Source: Arthrobacter jiangjiafuii
GTDB taxonomy: Bacteria; Actinomycetota; Actinomycetes; Actinomycetales; Micrococcaceae
NCBI RefSeq assembly: GCF_018622995.1
Contig: NZ_CP076022.1
Span: 1,240,001-1,304,000, forward strand
Reading direction: 5' to 3'
DNA length: 64,000 nucleotides
Positions 9,258 through 18,702 of the stretch are shown piece by piece. How positions within the stretch are numbered: position 1 is the stretch's first letter; each line of letters opens with the position of its first letter. A program made the translations under genes and the position numbers. Below the pieces are notes generated by a model. The model ran no database searches. It had not been told where the DNA came from and saw only the letters and a program-made list of their open reading frames with translations.

Positions 9258-10234
9258 ACACAACACTCTCCACCCCCTCGTCCGCTGCCGGCCTGCCCGA
9301 TTCAGGGGTTTCCGCGTCCGGCCTGCCCGTCTCCCTGGCCGGCCTTCCCTTCGCCAAGGGCCACGGCACCGGCAATGACTTTGTGCTGGTGGCCGACCCC
9401 GCCGGGGATCACGACTTTTCCCCTGCCGCCGCGGCAGCGGTCTGCGACAGGCACCGTGGAATCGGTGCCGACGGGCTGATCCGCGCCGTGCGCTCCGAAC
9501 ACCTGCCCGAGGGCCAGGCCCTGCTGCAGACCAATCCGGCCGCGGAATGGTTCATGGACTACCGCAACTCCGACGGCAGCCTGTCCGAGATGTGCGGCAA
9601 CGGCGTGCGGGTGTTTGTGCACTTCCTGCTTGCCGAAGGGCTGGCGGAGATTGGTGAGGGTGAAACCCTCACCATCGGCACCCGCGCCGGAATCAAGACC
9701 GTTACCCGGATCGAGGGCGGTTACGCGGTGGACATGGGGCCCTGGGAATTCATTTACCCCGATCATGCCGCAGCCAAGGCCATGGATGCAGTGGTCAACG
9801 CCGGCGGTCTCGAGGTTCCCCGCCCGGGCCTGTCCGTAAGCATGGGCAACCCGCATACCGTGGTGGCCCTGGCTGAGCTGTCCGAACTGGCTGCCACCGA
9901 CCTGCACACGAAGCCCTCGGTGCAGCCGGAACCGGAGCACGGCACCAACGTGGAATTCGTGGTTCCCGCTGAGCCCCTGGTGGTGGACGGTGTTGGACTG
10001 CTGACCATGCGGGTCCATGAACGCGGCGTGGGGGAGACCCTCTCCTGCGGCACCGGTGCCTGCGCGGCTGCCGTCGCCATCCGCTTCTGGGCCGGCCGCG
10101 ACGCTCCGAACGAATGGGCCGTCACCGTGCCCGGCGGCGTCGTCGGCGTCCGGTTCCTCACCGCCGAGGACGGGCGGGAACACGTTGAACTCAGCGGTCC
10201 CGCCGTCCTGGTCGCCCGCGGCACCCTGCTCTAG
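9254..10234 (+). CDS. dapF: Diaminopimelate epimerase DapF
   Basis: A 326-residue diaminopimelate epimerase, interconverting LL- and meso-diaminopimelate for lysine and peptidoglycan synthesis. Both catalytic cysteines are visible: [10 protein letters not shown] and LSCGTGACA. Other signatures are [13 protein letters not shown] and SMGNPHTVV. About 25 extra residues rich in Ser/Ala/Pro precede the core. The GTG start overlaps the miaA stop (GTGA), so translation is probably coupled. Confidence 0.96.
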   Translation: MNTTLSTPSSAAGLPDSGVSASGLPVSLAGLPFAKGHGTGNDFVLVADPAGDHDFSPAAAAAVCDRHRGIGADGLIRAVRSEHLPEGQALLQTNPAAEWFMDYRNSDGSLSEMCGNGVRVFVHFLLAEGLAEIGEGETLTIGTRAGIKTVTRIEGGYAVDMGPWEFIYPDHAAAKAMDAVVNAGGLEVPRPGLSVSMGNPHTVVALAELSELAATDLHTKPSVQPEPEHGTNVEFVVPAEPLVVDGVGLLTMRVHERGVGETLSCGTGACAAAVAIRFWAGRDAPNEWAVTVPGGVVGVRFLTAEDGREHVELSGPAVLVARGTLL

Positions 10235-10347
10235 GAGGCGTACGGGCGGAATAAACTGCCCGCTGGCCCGGTTGGATCTGTCATGGAATCAAGCACCGGA
10301 TTATCCGGATAATTGCAGATAATTCAGGACAAAACCGGCGACGAGAC

Positions 10348-10968
10348 CTAGGCGTCCGCGGTCTTGCGGACGATCTTCAGGATCCGGAAGGACTTGGCGG
10401 TGCTGTACCGGGAGACCAGGTACCCGCTGCCGAGCTGCTCGGCGATCCACTTCTGCAGCGAGTCGGCGCCCAGGTTCTTCTGCACCACCAGCCAGGCGGT
10501 GCCCTGCGGGGCCAGACGAGGCAGCCACAGCAGCAGCAGGGCATGCAGTTCGTCCTTGCCGATGCGGATGGGCGGATTGGACCAGATGGTGTCGAAGCGC
10601 AGATCGGCGTCCACGTCTTCGGGGCGGGATGCGGTGACGTTGGCCAGGCCAAGGGCAGCGGCATTGTCGCTGGTCAGGGCCAGGCAGCGTTCGTTGACAT
10701 CGACGGCATAGACGCGGGCACCGGGGGATTTCAGGGCCATGGTCAGCGCAATCGGCCCCCAGCCGCAGCCAATGTCGAGCAGGTTGCCTGCGGGTGACGG
10801 ATCGGGGACCTCGTCCAGCAGGATCACGGTTCCCTTGTCGATGGCATCGGGACTGAAGATCCCGCCGGAGGTCACCAGGGTCCGCTCGACGCCGTCGAGG
10901 GTAACTCGTAGCGGCCTGCGGACCTCGGGGCCCGAGGGCCGTGAACTGAAGTAATGGTCTGAACCCAT
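10348..10968 (-). CDS. Class I SAM-dependent methyltransferase (RsmC-like)
   Basis: A 206-residue protein beginning MGSDHYFSSRPSG, as in RsmC-like small-domain methyltransferases. The SAM-binding motif is LLDIGCGWGPIAL, followed by AVDVNERCLAL and a SNPPIRIGK motif of the NPP(Y/F/I) type found in N-methyltransferases acting on guanine in rRNA. It probably modifies rRNA or another nucleic acid; the target is not shown by the sequence. It converges on dapF. Start chosen at the ATG giving the conserved MGSDHY beginning. Confidence 0.85.
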   Translation of the reverse strand: MGSDHYFSSRPSGPEVRRPLRVTLDGVERTLVTSGGIFSPDAIDKGTVILLDEVPDPSPAGNLLDIGCGWGPIALTMALKSPGARVYAVDVNERCLALTSDNAAALGLANVTASRPEDVDADLRFDTIWSNPPIRIGKDELHALLLLWLPRLAPQGTAWLVVQKNLGADSLQKWIAEQLGSGYLVSRYSTAKSFRILKIVRKTADA

Positions 10969-11085
10969 AACAAACCAGATTAGTGGGTCTGCGCCGGGCT
11001 GGTGAAACCGGAGGCCGGAGCGGGAACACTCGCCCAAATGTCCGTGCACTGACTTACCATGGAGAACACGGCTTATAAGGAGATT

Positions 11086-12657
11086 ATGACGATCAACAAT
11101 TCCCGTCCTGGCACGTCCGGTTCCGCCCAGCCCAACTCGGAGCTGAGCCCGGAGGATATCCAGGGGGTCATTGACAGGATCCTCGCCAAGGAAGATGCAG
11201 CCGAGGCCAAGGCGCCCGACGGCAACGCACCCCGGGGCAGGGCCCAAGCACTGTCCATGGACGATGCAGGCCACTCGGAGCACGACGGCGACCAGGAGGA
11301 TCTGCGCGAACGCCACGCCCTGCGGCGCGTGGCCGGGCTGTCCACCGAACTCGAAGACGTCACCGAAGTCGAATACCGCCAGCTGCGCCTGGAGCGCGTG
11401 GTACTGGCCGGTCTGTGGAGCGAGGGAACAGCGGCCGACGCCGAGAATTCGCTGCAGGAGCTGGCCGCGCTGGCCGAGACCGCGGGCTCCGAGGTGCTCG
11501 ACGGCATCATCCAGCGGCGCCTGAAGCCGGATCCGGGCACCTTCCTGGGCTCGGGCAAGGCGCAGGAGCTCAAGGACATCGTTGCTGCCACCGGCGCGGA
11601 TACCGTGATCGTGGACAGCGAGCTGTCCCCGTCGCAGCGCCGCGGCCTGGAGGACATCGTCAAGGTCAAGGTCATTGACCGCACCGCGCTGATCCTGGAC
11701 ATCTTCGCCCAGCATGCCAAGTCCCGTGAGGGCAAGGCCCAGGTGGAGCTCGCGCAGCTGGAGTACCTGCTGCCGCGCCTGCGCGGCTGGGGTGAATCCA
11801 TGTCCCGCCAGGCAGGTGGCCAGGTGGGCAGCGCCGGCGCCGGCATGGGGTCGCGTGGTCCCGGTGAAACCAAGATTGAACTGGACCGGCGGAAGATCCG
11901 TACCCGGATGGCGAAACTGCGGCGCGAAATCGCCGGCATGAAGCCCGCCCGGGAAACCAAGCGGGCCAACCGGCATCGCAACCAGGTGCCCTCCGTGGCC
12001 ATTGCCGGCTACACCAACGCCGGCAAGTCCTCGCTGCTGAACCGGCTTACGGACGCCGGGGTGCTGGTGGAGAACGCCCTGTTCGCCACGCTGGATCCGA
12101 CCATCCGCAAGGCACAGACCGAAGACGGCATCGGCTACACGCTGGCCGACACCGTCGGTTTTGTGCGGTCCCTGCCGACCCAGCTGGTGGAGGCCTTCCG
12201 CTCCACCCTGGAGGAGGTGGCCGACGCCGATCTGATCCTGCACGTGGTGGATGCCTCGCATCCGGATCCCGAGGGCCAGATCGCTGCTGTTCGCACCGTG
12301 CTCAGCGATGTGGACGCCCGGAACGTGCCTGAGATCATCGTGCTCAACAAGGCCGACGCCGCCGATCCGTTTGTCTTGGAACGGCTGCGCCAGAAGGAAC
12401 GCCGCCACGTTGTGGTGTCCGCCCGGACCGGCGAGGGTCTGGATGACCTGCTGCAGGCCATCTCCGAAGGCATTCCGCGCCCCGGCGTGGACCTGCAGCT
12501 GCTGGTGCCCTACGAACGCGGCGACGTTGTTTCCCGGCTGCACAGCTCTGACACCGAAATCCTCTCCGTGGAGCATTCCGAGGAAGGCACCCGCCTGCAC
12601 GTAATGGTCCGCGAAGGCCTGGCATCTGATCTGGAGCCGTTCGTCACCCATGAGTAA
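11086..12657 (+). CDS. hflX: GTPase HflX
   Basis: A 523-residue ribosome-associated GTPase. The N-terminal HflX domain includes DPGTFLGSGKAQEL and DSELSPSQRRGLED; the GSRGPGETKIELDRR signature precedes a G domain with GYTNAGKSSLLNRL, DTVGFVRSLP and NKAD. HflX splits or rescues stalled ribosomes under stress in other bacteria. AAGGAG lies 5 bases before the ATG at 11086, so I prefer this start to an upstream in-frame ATG at 11059. A 90-residue polar N-terminus is longer than in E. coli. The stop overlaps the helicase start. Confidence 0.95.
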   Translation: MTINNSRPGTSGSAQPNSELSPEDIQGVIDRILAKEDAAEAKAPDGNAPRGRAQALSMDDAGHSEHDGDQEDLRERHALRRVAGLSTELEDVTEVEYRQLRLERVVLAGLWSEGTAADAENSLQELAALAETAGSEVLDGIIQRRLKPDPGTFLGSGKAQELKDIVAATGADTVIVDSELSPSQRRGLEDIVKVKVIDRTALILDIFAQHAKSREGKAQVELAQLEYLLPRLRGWGESMSRQAGGQVGSAGAGMGSRGPGETKIELDRRKIRTRMAKLRREIAGMKPARETKRANRHRNQVPSVAIAGYTNAGKSSLLNRLTDAGVLVENALFATLDPTIRKAQTEDGIGYTLADTVGFVRSLPTQLVEAFRSTLEEVADADLILHVVDASHPDPEGQIAAVRTVLSDVDARNVPEIIVLNKADAADPFVLERLRQKERRHVVVSARTGEGLDDLLQAISEGIPRPGVDLQLLVPYERGDVVSRLHSSDTEILSVEHSEEGTRLHVMVREGLASDLEPFVTHE

Positions 12658-14701
12658 AGACACCACCGGCGACGTCCTGGAACTGCTGGACGCCGCCGTC
12701 GCCGGCATGGGCGGGCAGAACCGTCCCGGCCAGCATGAAATGGCCCGCCAGGTCACGCACGCCATTGATGAAGGACAGCACCTTCTGGTGCAGGCCGGGA
12801 CCGGCACCGGCAAGTCGCTGGCCTATCTGGTGCCGCTGATCCATCACGCCCTGGACAGCACCAAGCCCACGCTCGTCTCCACCGCCACCCTGGCGCTGCA
12901 GTCCCAGATTGTCGGGCGTGACCTGCCGCGCCTGCTCAAGACCCTCAAGCCCAAGCTGCCGCGCGAGGTTGACGTGGCGCTGCTCAAGGGCCGAAGCAAC
13001 TACGTGTGCCTGCACAAGACCGGCGGGGGCTTCCCGGAAGATGAGGATCCGGGCGGTGTCCTGTTCACCATGGGGGAGGACCGCGCCGTGGCCCACCCCT
13101 CTCCAGCTCCCACCTCGCCCATGGGGCGGGAAGTGCTCCGGCTGCGTGAATGGGCTGAGGAGACCGACACCGGAGACCGCGACGATCTGGTGCCCGGTGT
13201 CAGCGACAAAGCGTGGCGCCAGGTATCGGTAACGTCCATGGAGTGCCTCGGTGCGCAGAAATGCCCTGTCGCCGCCGAGTGTTTCAGCGAGCGTGCGCGC
13301 GCGCAGGCGGCCGTGGCCGACGTCGTCATTACCAACCACGCGATGCTGGCCATTGCCGCGTTCGAAGGTCTGGCCGTGCTGCCGGACTACGACGTCGTTG
13401 TCATCGATGAAGCCCACGAACTGCAGGACCGGGTCACCGGTGCCGTGACCGGTCAGTTGTCCGGAACAGTGATTTCCGCGGCGGTGACGGCTGCCCGGAA
13501 GCACACCTCGGCCAGTGTGGAGGAGCTGGCGCAGGCCGCCCGCGCCTTTGAGAAGTCGATGGAGGACGTCCCCTCCGGACTGCTGCCCAGCGGCTTGAAC
13601 GAAGAACAGGGGCAGGCGGTGGCCCGGGTGCGTGAAGCGTGCCGGGTGGCGCTGTCCGATTCCAAGCCAGAACCCGGGGAAACGGCCGACGGCGGCCGCC
13701 AGACGGCGCGCTCGAGGCTGATGGCCGTCCTCGCAATCTGCGAGCGGTTGGTCCTGGCGCCGGATGCGGGAGAAGTCATCTGGGCCTCACGCCCCAGTTC
13801 CTTCTCGCCCTCGGGCGGATATTCGCCGCCGGATGAAACGGCACCGGCCACCCTGAACGTGGCACCGCTGTCCGTGGCCGGACGCCTGCGCGAGGGCCTG
13901 TTTGACGGACACACCGTGGTGCTGACCTCTGCGACCCTGGCGATTGGCTCCGAATTCGGGCCCGTGGCCGGAGCCCTGGGGCTGCTCGGCCCGGGAGCGC
14001 CTGCCTGGACCGGCACCGACGTCGGCAGCCCCTTCGACTATCCGCGGCAGGGCGTGCTGTATGTCGCGAAGGACCTGCCCAAGCCTGAGCGCGGCACCTC
14101 CGAAGCGCAGCTGGATGAAATCGAGGCGCTCCTGACGGCATCCAACGGGGGAGCGTTGGGGTTGTTCTCGTCCCGGCGGGCCGCCGAAGACGCAGCCGAC
14201 GCCATGCGGTCCCGCGTGGATTTCCCGATCCTGTGCCAGGGCGAGAACTCCATGTCGGCGCTGGTGAAGCAGTTCTCAGAGGAGCCTGACACCTGCCTGT
14301 TCGGAACCATGTCACTCTGGCAGGGCGTTGACGTGCCCGGTGACTCGTGCCGGCTGGTGATGATCGACCGGATTCCGTTCCCGCGCCCCGATGATCCGCT
14401 GATGACGGCGCGCACCCGCGCCGTGGCGAAGGCCGGCGGGAACGGTTTTATGTCCGTTGCCGCGACCCATGCCGCCGTGCGGCTCGCTCAGGGAGCCGGA
14501 CGCCTTATCCGCGCCTCCGGCGACCGCGGTGTGGTCGCCATCCTTGATTCACGGATGGCGACGGCGCGCTATGGCAGTTTCCTTCGGGCCGCCCTGCCCC
14601 CGTTCTGGTCCACCACTGACCGTTCTGTGGTGCTCAAGGTCCTGGGCCGTCTTGCGGAACAGTCCGGTGGGCAGGAAGTGCAGCGCACCGCCCGGAAGTA
14701 A
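12650..14701 (+). CDS. dinG: DinG/XPD-like ATP-dependent DNA helicase
   Basis: A 683-residue superfamily 2 helicase. Walker A is AGTGTGKSLAYLVP, the DEAH box is VIDEAHELQD, and the iron-sulphur cysteines are visible (YVCLHK, then ECLGAQKCPVAAECF). Motif VI is QGAGRLIRASGDRGVV. DinG-type enzymes unwind D-loops, R-loops and G4 structures with 5'-3' polarity. It overlaps hflX by 8 bases (ATGAGTAA), so the two are co-transcribed. No LexA box was noticed directly before it, unlike E. coli dinG. Confidence 0.9.
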   Translation: MSKDTTGDVLELLDAAVAGMGGQNRPGQHEMARQVTHAIDEGQHLLVQAGTGTGKSLAYLVPLIHHALDSTKPTLVSTATLALQSQIVGRDLPRLLKTLKPKLPREVDVALLKGRSNYVCLHKTGGGFPEDEDPGGVLFTMGEDRAVAHPSPAPTSPMGREVLRLREWAEETDTGDRDDLVPGVSDKAWRQVSVTSMECLGAQKCPVAAECFSERARAQAAVADVVITNHAMLAIAAFEGLAVLPDYDVVVIDEAHELQDRVTGAVTGQLSGTVISAAVTAARKHTSASVEELAQAARAFEKSMEDVPSGLLPSGLNEEQGQAVARVREACRVALSDSKPEPGETADGGRQTARSRLMAVLAICERLVLAPDAGEVIWASRPSSFSPSGGYSPPDETAPATLNVAPLSVAGRLREGLFDGHTVVLTSATLAIGSEFGPVAGALGLLGPGAPAWTGTDVGSPFDYPRQGVLYVAKDLPKPERGTSEAQLDEIEALLTASNGGALGLFSSRRAAEDAADAMRSRVDFPILCQGENSMSALVKQFSEEPDTCLFGTMSLWQGVDVPGDSCRLVMIDRIPFPRPDDPLMTARTRAVAKAGGNGFMSVAATHAAVRLAQGAGRLIRASGDRGVVAILDSRMATARYGSFLRAALPPFWSTTDRSVVLKVLGRLAEQSGGQEVQRTARK

Positions 14702-14783
14702 GTGATCCCTGCGGAAGGGACAGAGTGCGGAAGTAACGTGTTCGGAAGTATCCGCGTGGGCAGACGCCAAAGGCGGATACGCC

Positions 14784-14815
14784 AAAGGCGGCCGGAATCC
14801 ATCCGGCCGCCTTTT
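14784..14815. terminator. Strong bidirectional terminator between dinG and lexA
   Basis: A perfect 13-base-pair hairpin (AAAGGCGGCCGGA / TCCGGCCGCCTTT) with a 5-base loop. It has T-rich flanks on both strands and lies between converging genes. Confidence 0.9.
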
Positions 14816-14890
14816 GTATCTGCAACCTCTGCGGGATTGTCCGGCTCTGGCGTCTGTTCCCTTTGTGGGCCGCCGAACCGGGAGAAGCTG

Positions 14891-15721
14891 CTAGAGCGAG
14901 CGCATCACGGAGACTACCTTGCCCATGATCACCGCGTGGTCGCCCACGATGGGCTCATAGCGGGTGTTCTGGGGCAGCAGCCAGGTGTGGCCGTTGCGCT
15001 GCCGGAAGGTCTTCACTGTGGCTTCGTCGTCAAGCAGTGCTGCAACGATGTCGCCGTTGTCGGCGGTGGGCTGCCGGCGGACGACCACCCAGTCGCCGTC
15101 GCAGATTGCCGCATCGACCATCGAATCACCCGAGACCCTGAGCATGAAGAGGTCGCCGTGACCCACCAGCTGCCGCGGCAGGGGCATGATGTCCTCCACC
15201 ACCTGCTCCGCGAGGATCGGCCCGCCTGCGGCGATGCGGCCGACAAGGGGAACCATGGCCGTATCCACGGAGGTGGAGAGCTCGGTGACCGAGGCCAGCG
15301 GTGCGGAATAATCCTGTCCGGAGCGCCCTTCGGCGTTACCTGCGATCCCTTGGGCCCGGCCGCCGGCCGACGTGTCCGGGGAAACCCCTGTGCCGAAGGC
15401 TGATCCGCCCGCTGCCGGATCTTCAGCCTTGCCGTCGCGCAGCATCAAGGGGATAAGGATCTCCATGGCACGGGGGCGCTTGGGGTCGCGGCGGATGTAG
15501 CCCAGCTTCTCCAGCTGGACCAGCTGATGGGTCACGCTGGACAGGCTGGCCAGCCCCACCGTGTCGCCGATTTCGCGCATGGTGGGCGGGTACCCGTTGG
15601 TGCTAACGGACCGCTGGATCATCTCGAGCACCGTTTTTTGCCGGGGGGTGAGCCCTTTGGGACGCACGGCTGCGGCGGCTGGCTGATTGGTGCTGTCTTC
15701 GGAAACAGTCCTGCGGGCCAC
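14891..15721 (-). CDS. lexA: SOS repressor LexA
   Basis: A 276-residue LexA. The winged-helix DNA-binding domain holds [14 protein letters not shown] and [20 protein letters not shown]. The cleavage bond is the Ala-Gly in GRIAAGGPI; the catalytic Ser is in [11 protein letters not shown] and the Lys in ATVKTF. A linker of about 50 residues (Ser/Gly/Ala-rich) makes it longer than E. coli LexA, as is common in this family. It represses SOS genes until RecA filaments trigger self-cleavage. LexA-box-like sites lie in the divergent region with the LysM gene. Confidence 0.97.
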   Translation of the reverse strand: MARRTVSEDSTNQPAAAAVRPKGLTPRQKTVLEMIQRSVSTNGYPPTMREIGDTVGLASLSSVTHQLVQLEKLGYIRRDPKRPRAMEILIPLMLRDGKAEDPAAGGSAFGTGVSPDTSAGGRAQGIAGNAEGRSGQDYSAPLASVTELSTSVDTAMVPLVGRIAAGGPILAEQVVEDIMPLPRQLVGHGDLFMLRVSGDSMVDAAICDGDWVVVRRQPTADNGDIVAALLDDEATVKTFRQRNGHTWLLPQNTRYEPIVGDHAVIMGKVVSVMRSL

Positions 15722-15941
15722 GGTGGGTTTCCCTTCGGGTCAGCTGGCCGGGTTGGCCGGGAGCTGGTCGGTGAATGGTGGAGCAGCCGGAACGCTGTGC
15801 AAGCCGCGCCGGCCGTTGTGTCAGAGGCAGGTGGTTCAGTGTTCCATATCGGCCGAAGCGGGACTTTTGTCCCGGGTCAGCCGGCTGGCACCGGATCAAC
15901 CTCTTACTGGTACAACGCTAGGCGAGTAGGGGAAGCTTTTC

Positions 15942-15953
15942 AAACATTTGTTC
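15942..15953. promoter_or_regulatory. LexA-box-like site A (lexA/LysM intergenic)
   Basis: AAACATTTGTTC matches GAAC-N4-GTTC with a single mismatch. It lies 221 bases before the lexA start and 171 before the LysM gene, so it could serve lexA autoregulation. Confidence 0.5.
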
Positions 15954-16009
15954 GAGTGAGTCTCGACTTTGTTAGTAGATAGGTGCTAGAAATAACTCAG
16001 CAAGGAATC

Positions 16010-16021
16010 GAACATAGTTTC
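16010..16021. promoter_or_regulatory. LexA-box-like site B (lexA/LysM intergenic)
   Basis: GAACATAGTTTC, within TCGAACATAGTTTCGA, matches the LexA box with one mismatch. It is about 103 bases before the LysM gene start. A further half site (ATGTTCGAA) occurs at 16067-16075. Confidence 0.5.
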
Positions 16022-16123
16022 GACCCAGCAGGATACGGGGACGAAAATATGCGAGATGGCCGCCAAATGTTCGAATACAGCTTCGGGTTCCTTCCGTAGC
16101 GATCGAGCCGGAAAGGTGATGTT

Positions 16124-16558
16124 ATGCCCGTCCCTACACTTCTCACTACCCCTGGACTTTCCCCCGCTTCGGAACTTCGCAGTACCTCGGAAGTTCCGTC
16201 CGCCGGAGATCCATCTGCCCTTGATACGGCGAGCCCGGCCAGCCCGGCTGCACCCTTGCGGTTGACCCGCCGCGGGCGCCTGGTGCTTATTGGCCTTCCT
16301 GCGATGCTCACCGCAGCGGCCGCACTCACCATGCTCGGGTTCTTCACAGCTCCGGCCATGGCATCCAACGGCGGACCGGACGTCACCCGGACAGTCCAGG
16401 TCAGCGTCGGACCCGGCGAGTCTCTCTGGGGGCTCGCACAGGAATACGCACCAGACCGGGATCCGCGGGCCGTTGTTGCCGACATGATTGAACTGAACAA
16501 CCTGAGCGATGACCGTATCCCTGCCGGAGTTCAGCTGTTTATTCCGGTCGCCCGCTGA
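16124..16558 (+). CDS. LysM membrane protein divergent from lexA (YneA/Rv2719c-type SOS division inhibitor candidate)
   Basis: A 144-residue protein. Residues 1-47 are polar and Ser/Pro-rich, residues 50-75 form one membrane segment (LVLIGLPAMLTAAAALTML), and the C-terminal half is an extracytoplasmic LysM domain (VGPGESLWGLAQEYAPD, IELNNLSDDRIPAGVQLFIP). LysM binds peptidoglycan glycan chains. A small one-helix LysM-type protein encoded opposite lexA is the arrangement of yneA in Bacillus and Rv2719c in mycobacteria, which delay division during SOS. That role is inferred from position, architecture and the LexA-like sites. The ATG follows GAAAGGTGA. Confidence 0.8.
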   Translation: MPVPTLLTTPGLSPASELRSTSEVPSAGDPSALDTASPASPAAPLRLTRRGRLVLIGLPAMLTAAAALTMLGFFTAPAMASNGGPDVTRTVQVSVGPGESLWGLAQEYAPDRDPRAVVADMIELNNLSDDRIPAGVQLFIPVAR

Positions 16559-16776
16559 CGCATTCTGCATTCGATCCGCACCGCGGTCGGACCTGCACTG
16601 CGTTCCGGCGCCCCGGCGTCGCCTCGCTACTCAGGGATACCCGCTAGCCAGGGCCGCCCCGCTGCCCAGAGCCGTCCGGCTTATGCAGAGCCTGCCGGTT
16701 CCGCCTATTGCGGAAAAAGGCCTGCCGAGCCCGCAACAATTCTTTCCCCTTCACCCCGCGGTCTTAAGCTGTACAG

Positions 16777-17886
16777 GTGACTGAACAGCTGGAGCGACTG
16801 AACCGACTTCCCCTGCGCGACGATCTGCGCGGCCTGACGCCCTACGGTGCGCCGCAGCTCGAAGTGCCCATCCTGCTGAACGTGAACGAAAATACCCATG
16901 GACTGCCCGAGCAGGTGCGCAAGGCCATCGTGGCTTCCGTGGAACAGGCGGTGGCAGGACTGAACCGCTACCCCGACCGTGAATTCACTGAACTGCGGGA
17001 ACGGCTGGCCGGATATCTGGGCCACGGGCTGACACCCGATAACATCTGGGCCGGCAACGGCTCCAACGAGGTCCTGCAGCACATCCTCCAAGCCTTCGGC
17101 GGGCCCGGCCGGACCGCCATGAGCTTTCCTCCCACCTACTCGATGTACCCGCTGCTGGCCAGCGGCACCGGCACGCGCTACGTCACCGGCGTCCGCAGCG
17201 ACGACTTCACCCTGACGCCGGAAGCCGCAGCGGAACAGGTCCGTGAGCAGGCTCCCAACATTGTCTTCCTCTGCACACCGAACAACCCCACGGGAACTGC
17301 ACTGTCCCTGGACGTGGTGAAGGCGGTCTACGAAGCCGGAGAGGCTTCGTCCGCGATCGTGGTCGTGGACGAGGCCTACGGAGAGTTCTTCCATGCCGGA
17401 ACACCCAGTGCCCTGGAGCTGCTGCCCGGTCGCGAACGGCTCATCGTGTCCCGCACCATGAGCAAGGCGTTTGCACTCGCCGGCGCCCGGGTGGGCTACA
17501 TGGCAGCCGCACCGGAGGTCACGGACGCGCTGCGCCTGGTCCGGCTTCCGTACCACCTCTCGGCCATCACACAGGCCACGGCCAGTGCAGCCCTGGAGCA
17601 CGCCGACGCATTGCTGGCCAACGTGGAAGCGATCAAGATCCAGCGCGACCGGATCGTGGCCGAACTGCAGGAACTGGGTCTGAAGCCGGCTCCCTCGGAC
17701 GCGAACTTCGTGTTCTTCGGCGGTCTCGAAGATCCCCATGCTCTCTGGGAAGGCCTGCTCGAAGCCGGTGTGCTGGTCCGCGACGTCGGCATCCCCGGCC
17801 ATCTGCGCGTGACGGCCGGAACGGAACCTGAAACCAGTGCCTTCCTGGCCCGGCTGCGCGAGCTCCTCGCTGCCGGCATCCGCTAG
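16777..17886 (+). CDS. hisC: Histidinol-phosphate aminotransferase HisC
   Basis: A 369-residue class II PLP aminotransferase, converting imidazole-acetol phosphate and glutamate to histidinol phosphate. Motifs include LLNVNENTHGLP, WAGNGSNEVLQ, CTPNNPTGTAL, VVDEAYGEF and SRTMSKAFALAGARVGY with the PLP-binding Lys. GTG start at the beginning of the histidine operon. It is followed by 198 bases containing a short tandem repeat before hisB. Confidence 0.96.
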   Translation: MTEQLERLNRLPLRDDLRGLTPYGAPQLEVPILLNVNENTHGLPEQVRKAIVASVEQAVAGLNRYPDREFTELRERLAGYLGHGLTPDNIWAGNGSNEVLQHILQAFGGPGRTAMSFPPTYSMYPLLASGTGTRYVTGVRSDDFTLTPEAAAEQVREQAPNIVFLCTPNNPTGTALSLDVVKAVYEAGEASSAIVVVDEAYGEFFHAGTPSALELLPGRERLIVSRTMSKAFALAGARVGYMAAAPEVTDALRLVRLPYHLSAITQATASAALEHADALLANVEAIKIQRDRIVAELQELGLKPAPSDANFVFFGGLEDPHALWEGLLEAGVLVRDVGIPGHLRVTAGTEPETSAFLARLRELLAAGIR

Positions 17887-17930
17887 GCCGGTATCCGGCA
17901 GGCCGGTATCCGGCAGGCCGGGTATCCGCA
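17886..17930 (+). repeat. 15-bp tandem repeat, three copies
   Basis: GGCCGGTATCCGGCA occurs twice exactly and a third time as GGCCGGGTATCCGCA, starting at the last base of the hisC stop codon. Each unit contains an internal inverted repeat. It probably arose by slippage; no function is evident. Confidence 0.8.
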
Positions 17931-18084
17931 GGGCCGGCCTGTGCCAGCGGCAGCGCCCGGGCAGGCTGCCTGTCCCCGGCGTCCAGGCAGGGGGACGCGC
18001 CTGTCACACTCAGGACGCACGGCGGTGCCGCGGAGCCCAGCCACTAAACTGTTACCAGAGACCACCTTCTTTCAAAGGAAAACC

Positions 18085-18702
18085 ATGACCGTTCAGACCA
18101 CCACCGGACGCACGGCCCGCCTCGAGCGGGTAACCAGCGAGTCGTCAGTGGTCGTCGAACTGGATCTGGACGGAACCGGCCAGTCCAACATCAGCACCTC
18201 GGTGCCGTTCTACGACCACATGCTCACGGCCCTGGCCAAGCACTCCCTGATCGACCTGACGGTCCAGGCCACCGGAGACACCCACATTGACGTCCACCAC
18301 ACCGTTGAGGATGTAGCCATCAGCATCGGTGAGGCGCTGAAGACCGCGCTGGGCACCAAGGCAGGCATCCGCCGCTTCGGCGAAGCCACGGTTCCCCTGG
18401 ACGAGGCGCTGGCGAACGCCGTCGTCGACATTTCCGGGCGCCCCTACCTGGTGCATTCAGGTGAACCGGCAGGCCAGGAATACCACCTGATCGGCGGGCA
18501 CTTCACCGGTTCCCTGACCCGTCACGTGTTCGAAGCGATCACACTGCACGCGCAGATCTGCCTGCACATGAGGGTCCTCGGCGGCCGCGATCCGCACCAC
18601 ATTGTCGAGGCCCAGTTCAAGGCCTTCGCCCGCGCGCTGCGTGCCGCCGTCGAGCCCGATCCCCGGGTGGACGGCATCCCCTCCACCAAGGGGGCCCTGT
18701 GA
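18085..18702 (+). CDS. hisB: Imidazoleglycerol-phosphate dehydratase HisB
   Basis: A 205-residue monofunctional HisB. The metal-binding motifs are present: [42 protein letters not shown] and [12 protein letters not shown]. It dehydrates imidazoleglycerol phosphate to imidazole-acetol phosphate. The ATG at 18085 follows an AAAGGA ribosome binding site; the frame is open further upstream but those residues do not resemble HisB. The stop overlaps the hisH start. Confidence 0.97.
   Translation: MTVQTTTGRTARLERVTSESSVVVELDLDGTGQSNISTSVPFYDHMLTALAKHSLIDLTVQATGDTHIDVHHTVEDVAISIGEALKTALGTKAGIRRFGEATVPLDEALANAVVDISGRPYLVHSGEPAGQEYHLIGGHFTGSLTRHVFEAITLHAQICLHMRVLGGRDPHHIVEAQFKAFARALRAAVEPDPRVDGIPSTKGAL

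Noticed and set aside
10348-12813. 821-codon minus-strand frame antisense to hflX
   Set aside because: The methyltransferase accounts for the last 206 codons; the upstream part mirrors hflX codons and has no protein-like domain.
17884-18084. Open frame upstream of hisB that includes the 15-bp repeat
   Set aside because: No HisB similarity, a strong ribosome binding site lies at the ATG at 18085, and the repeat-derived residues are low complexity.
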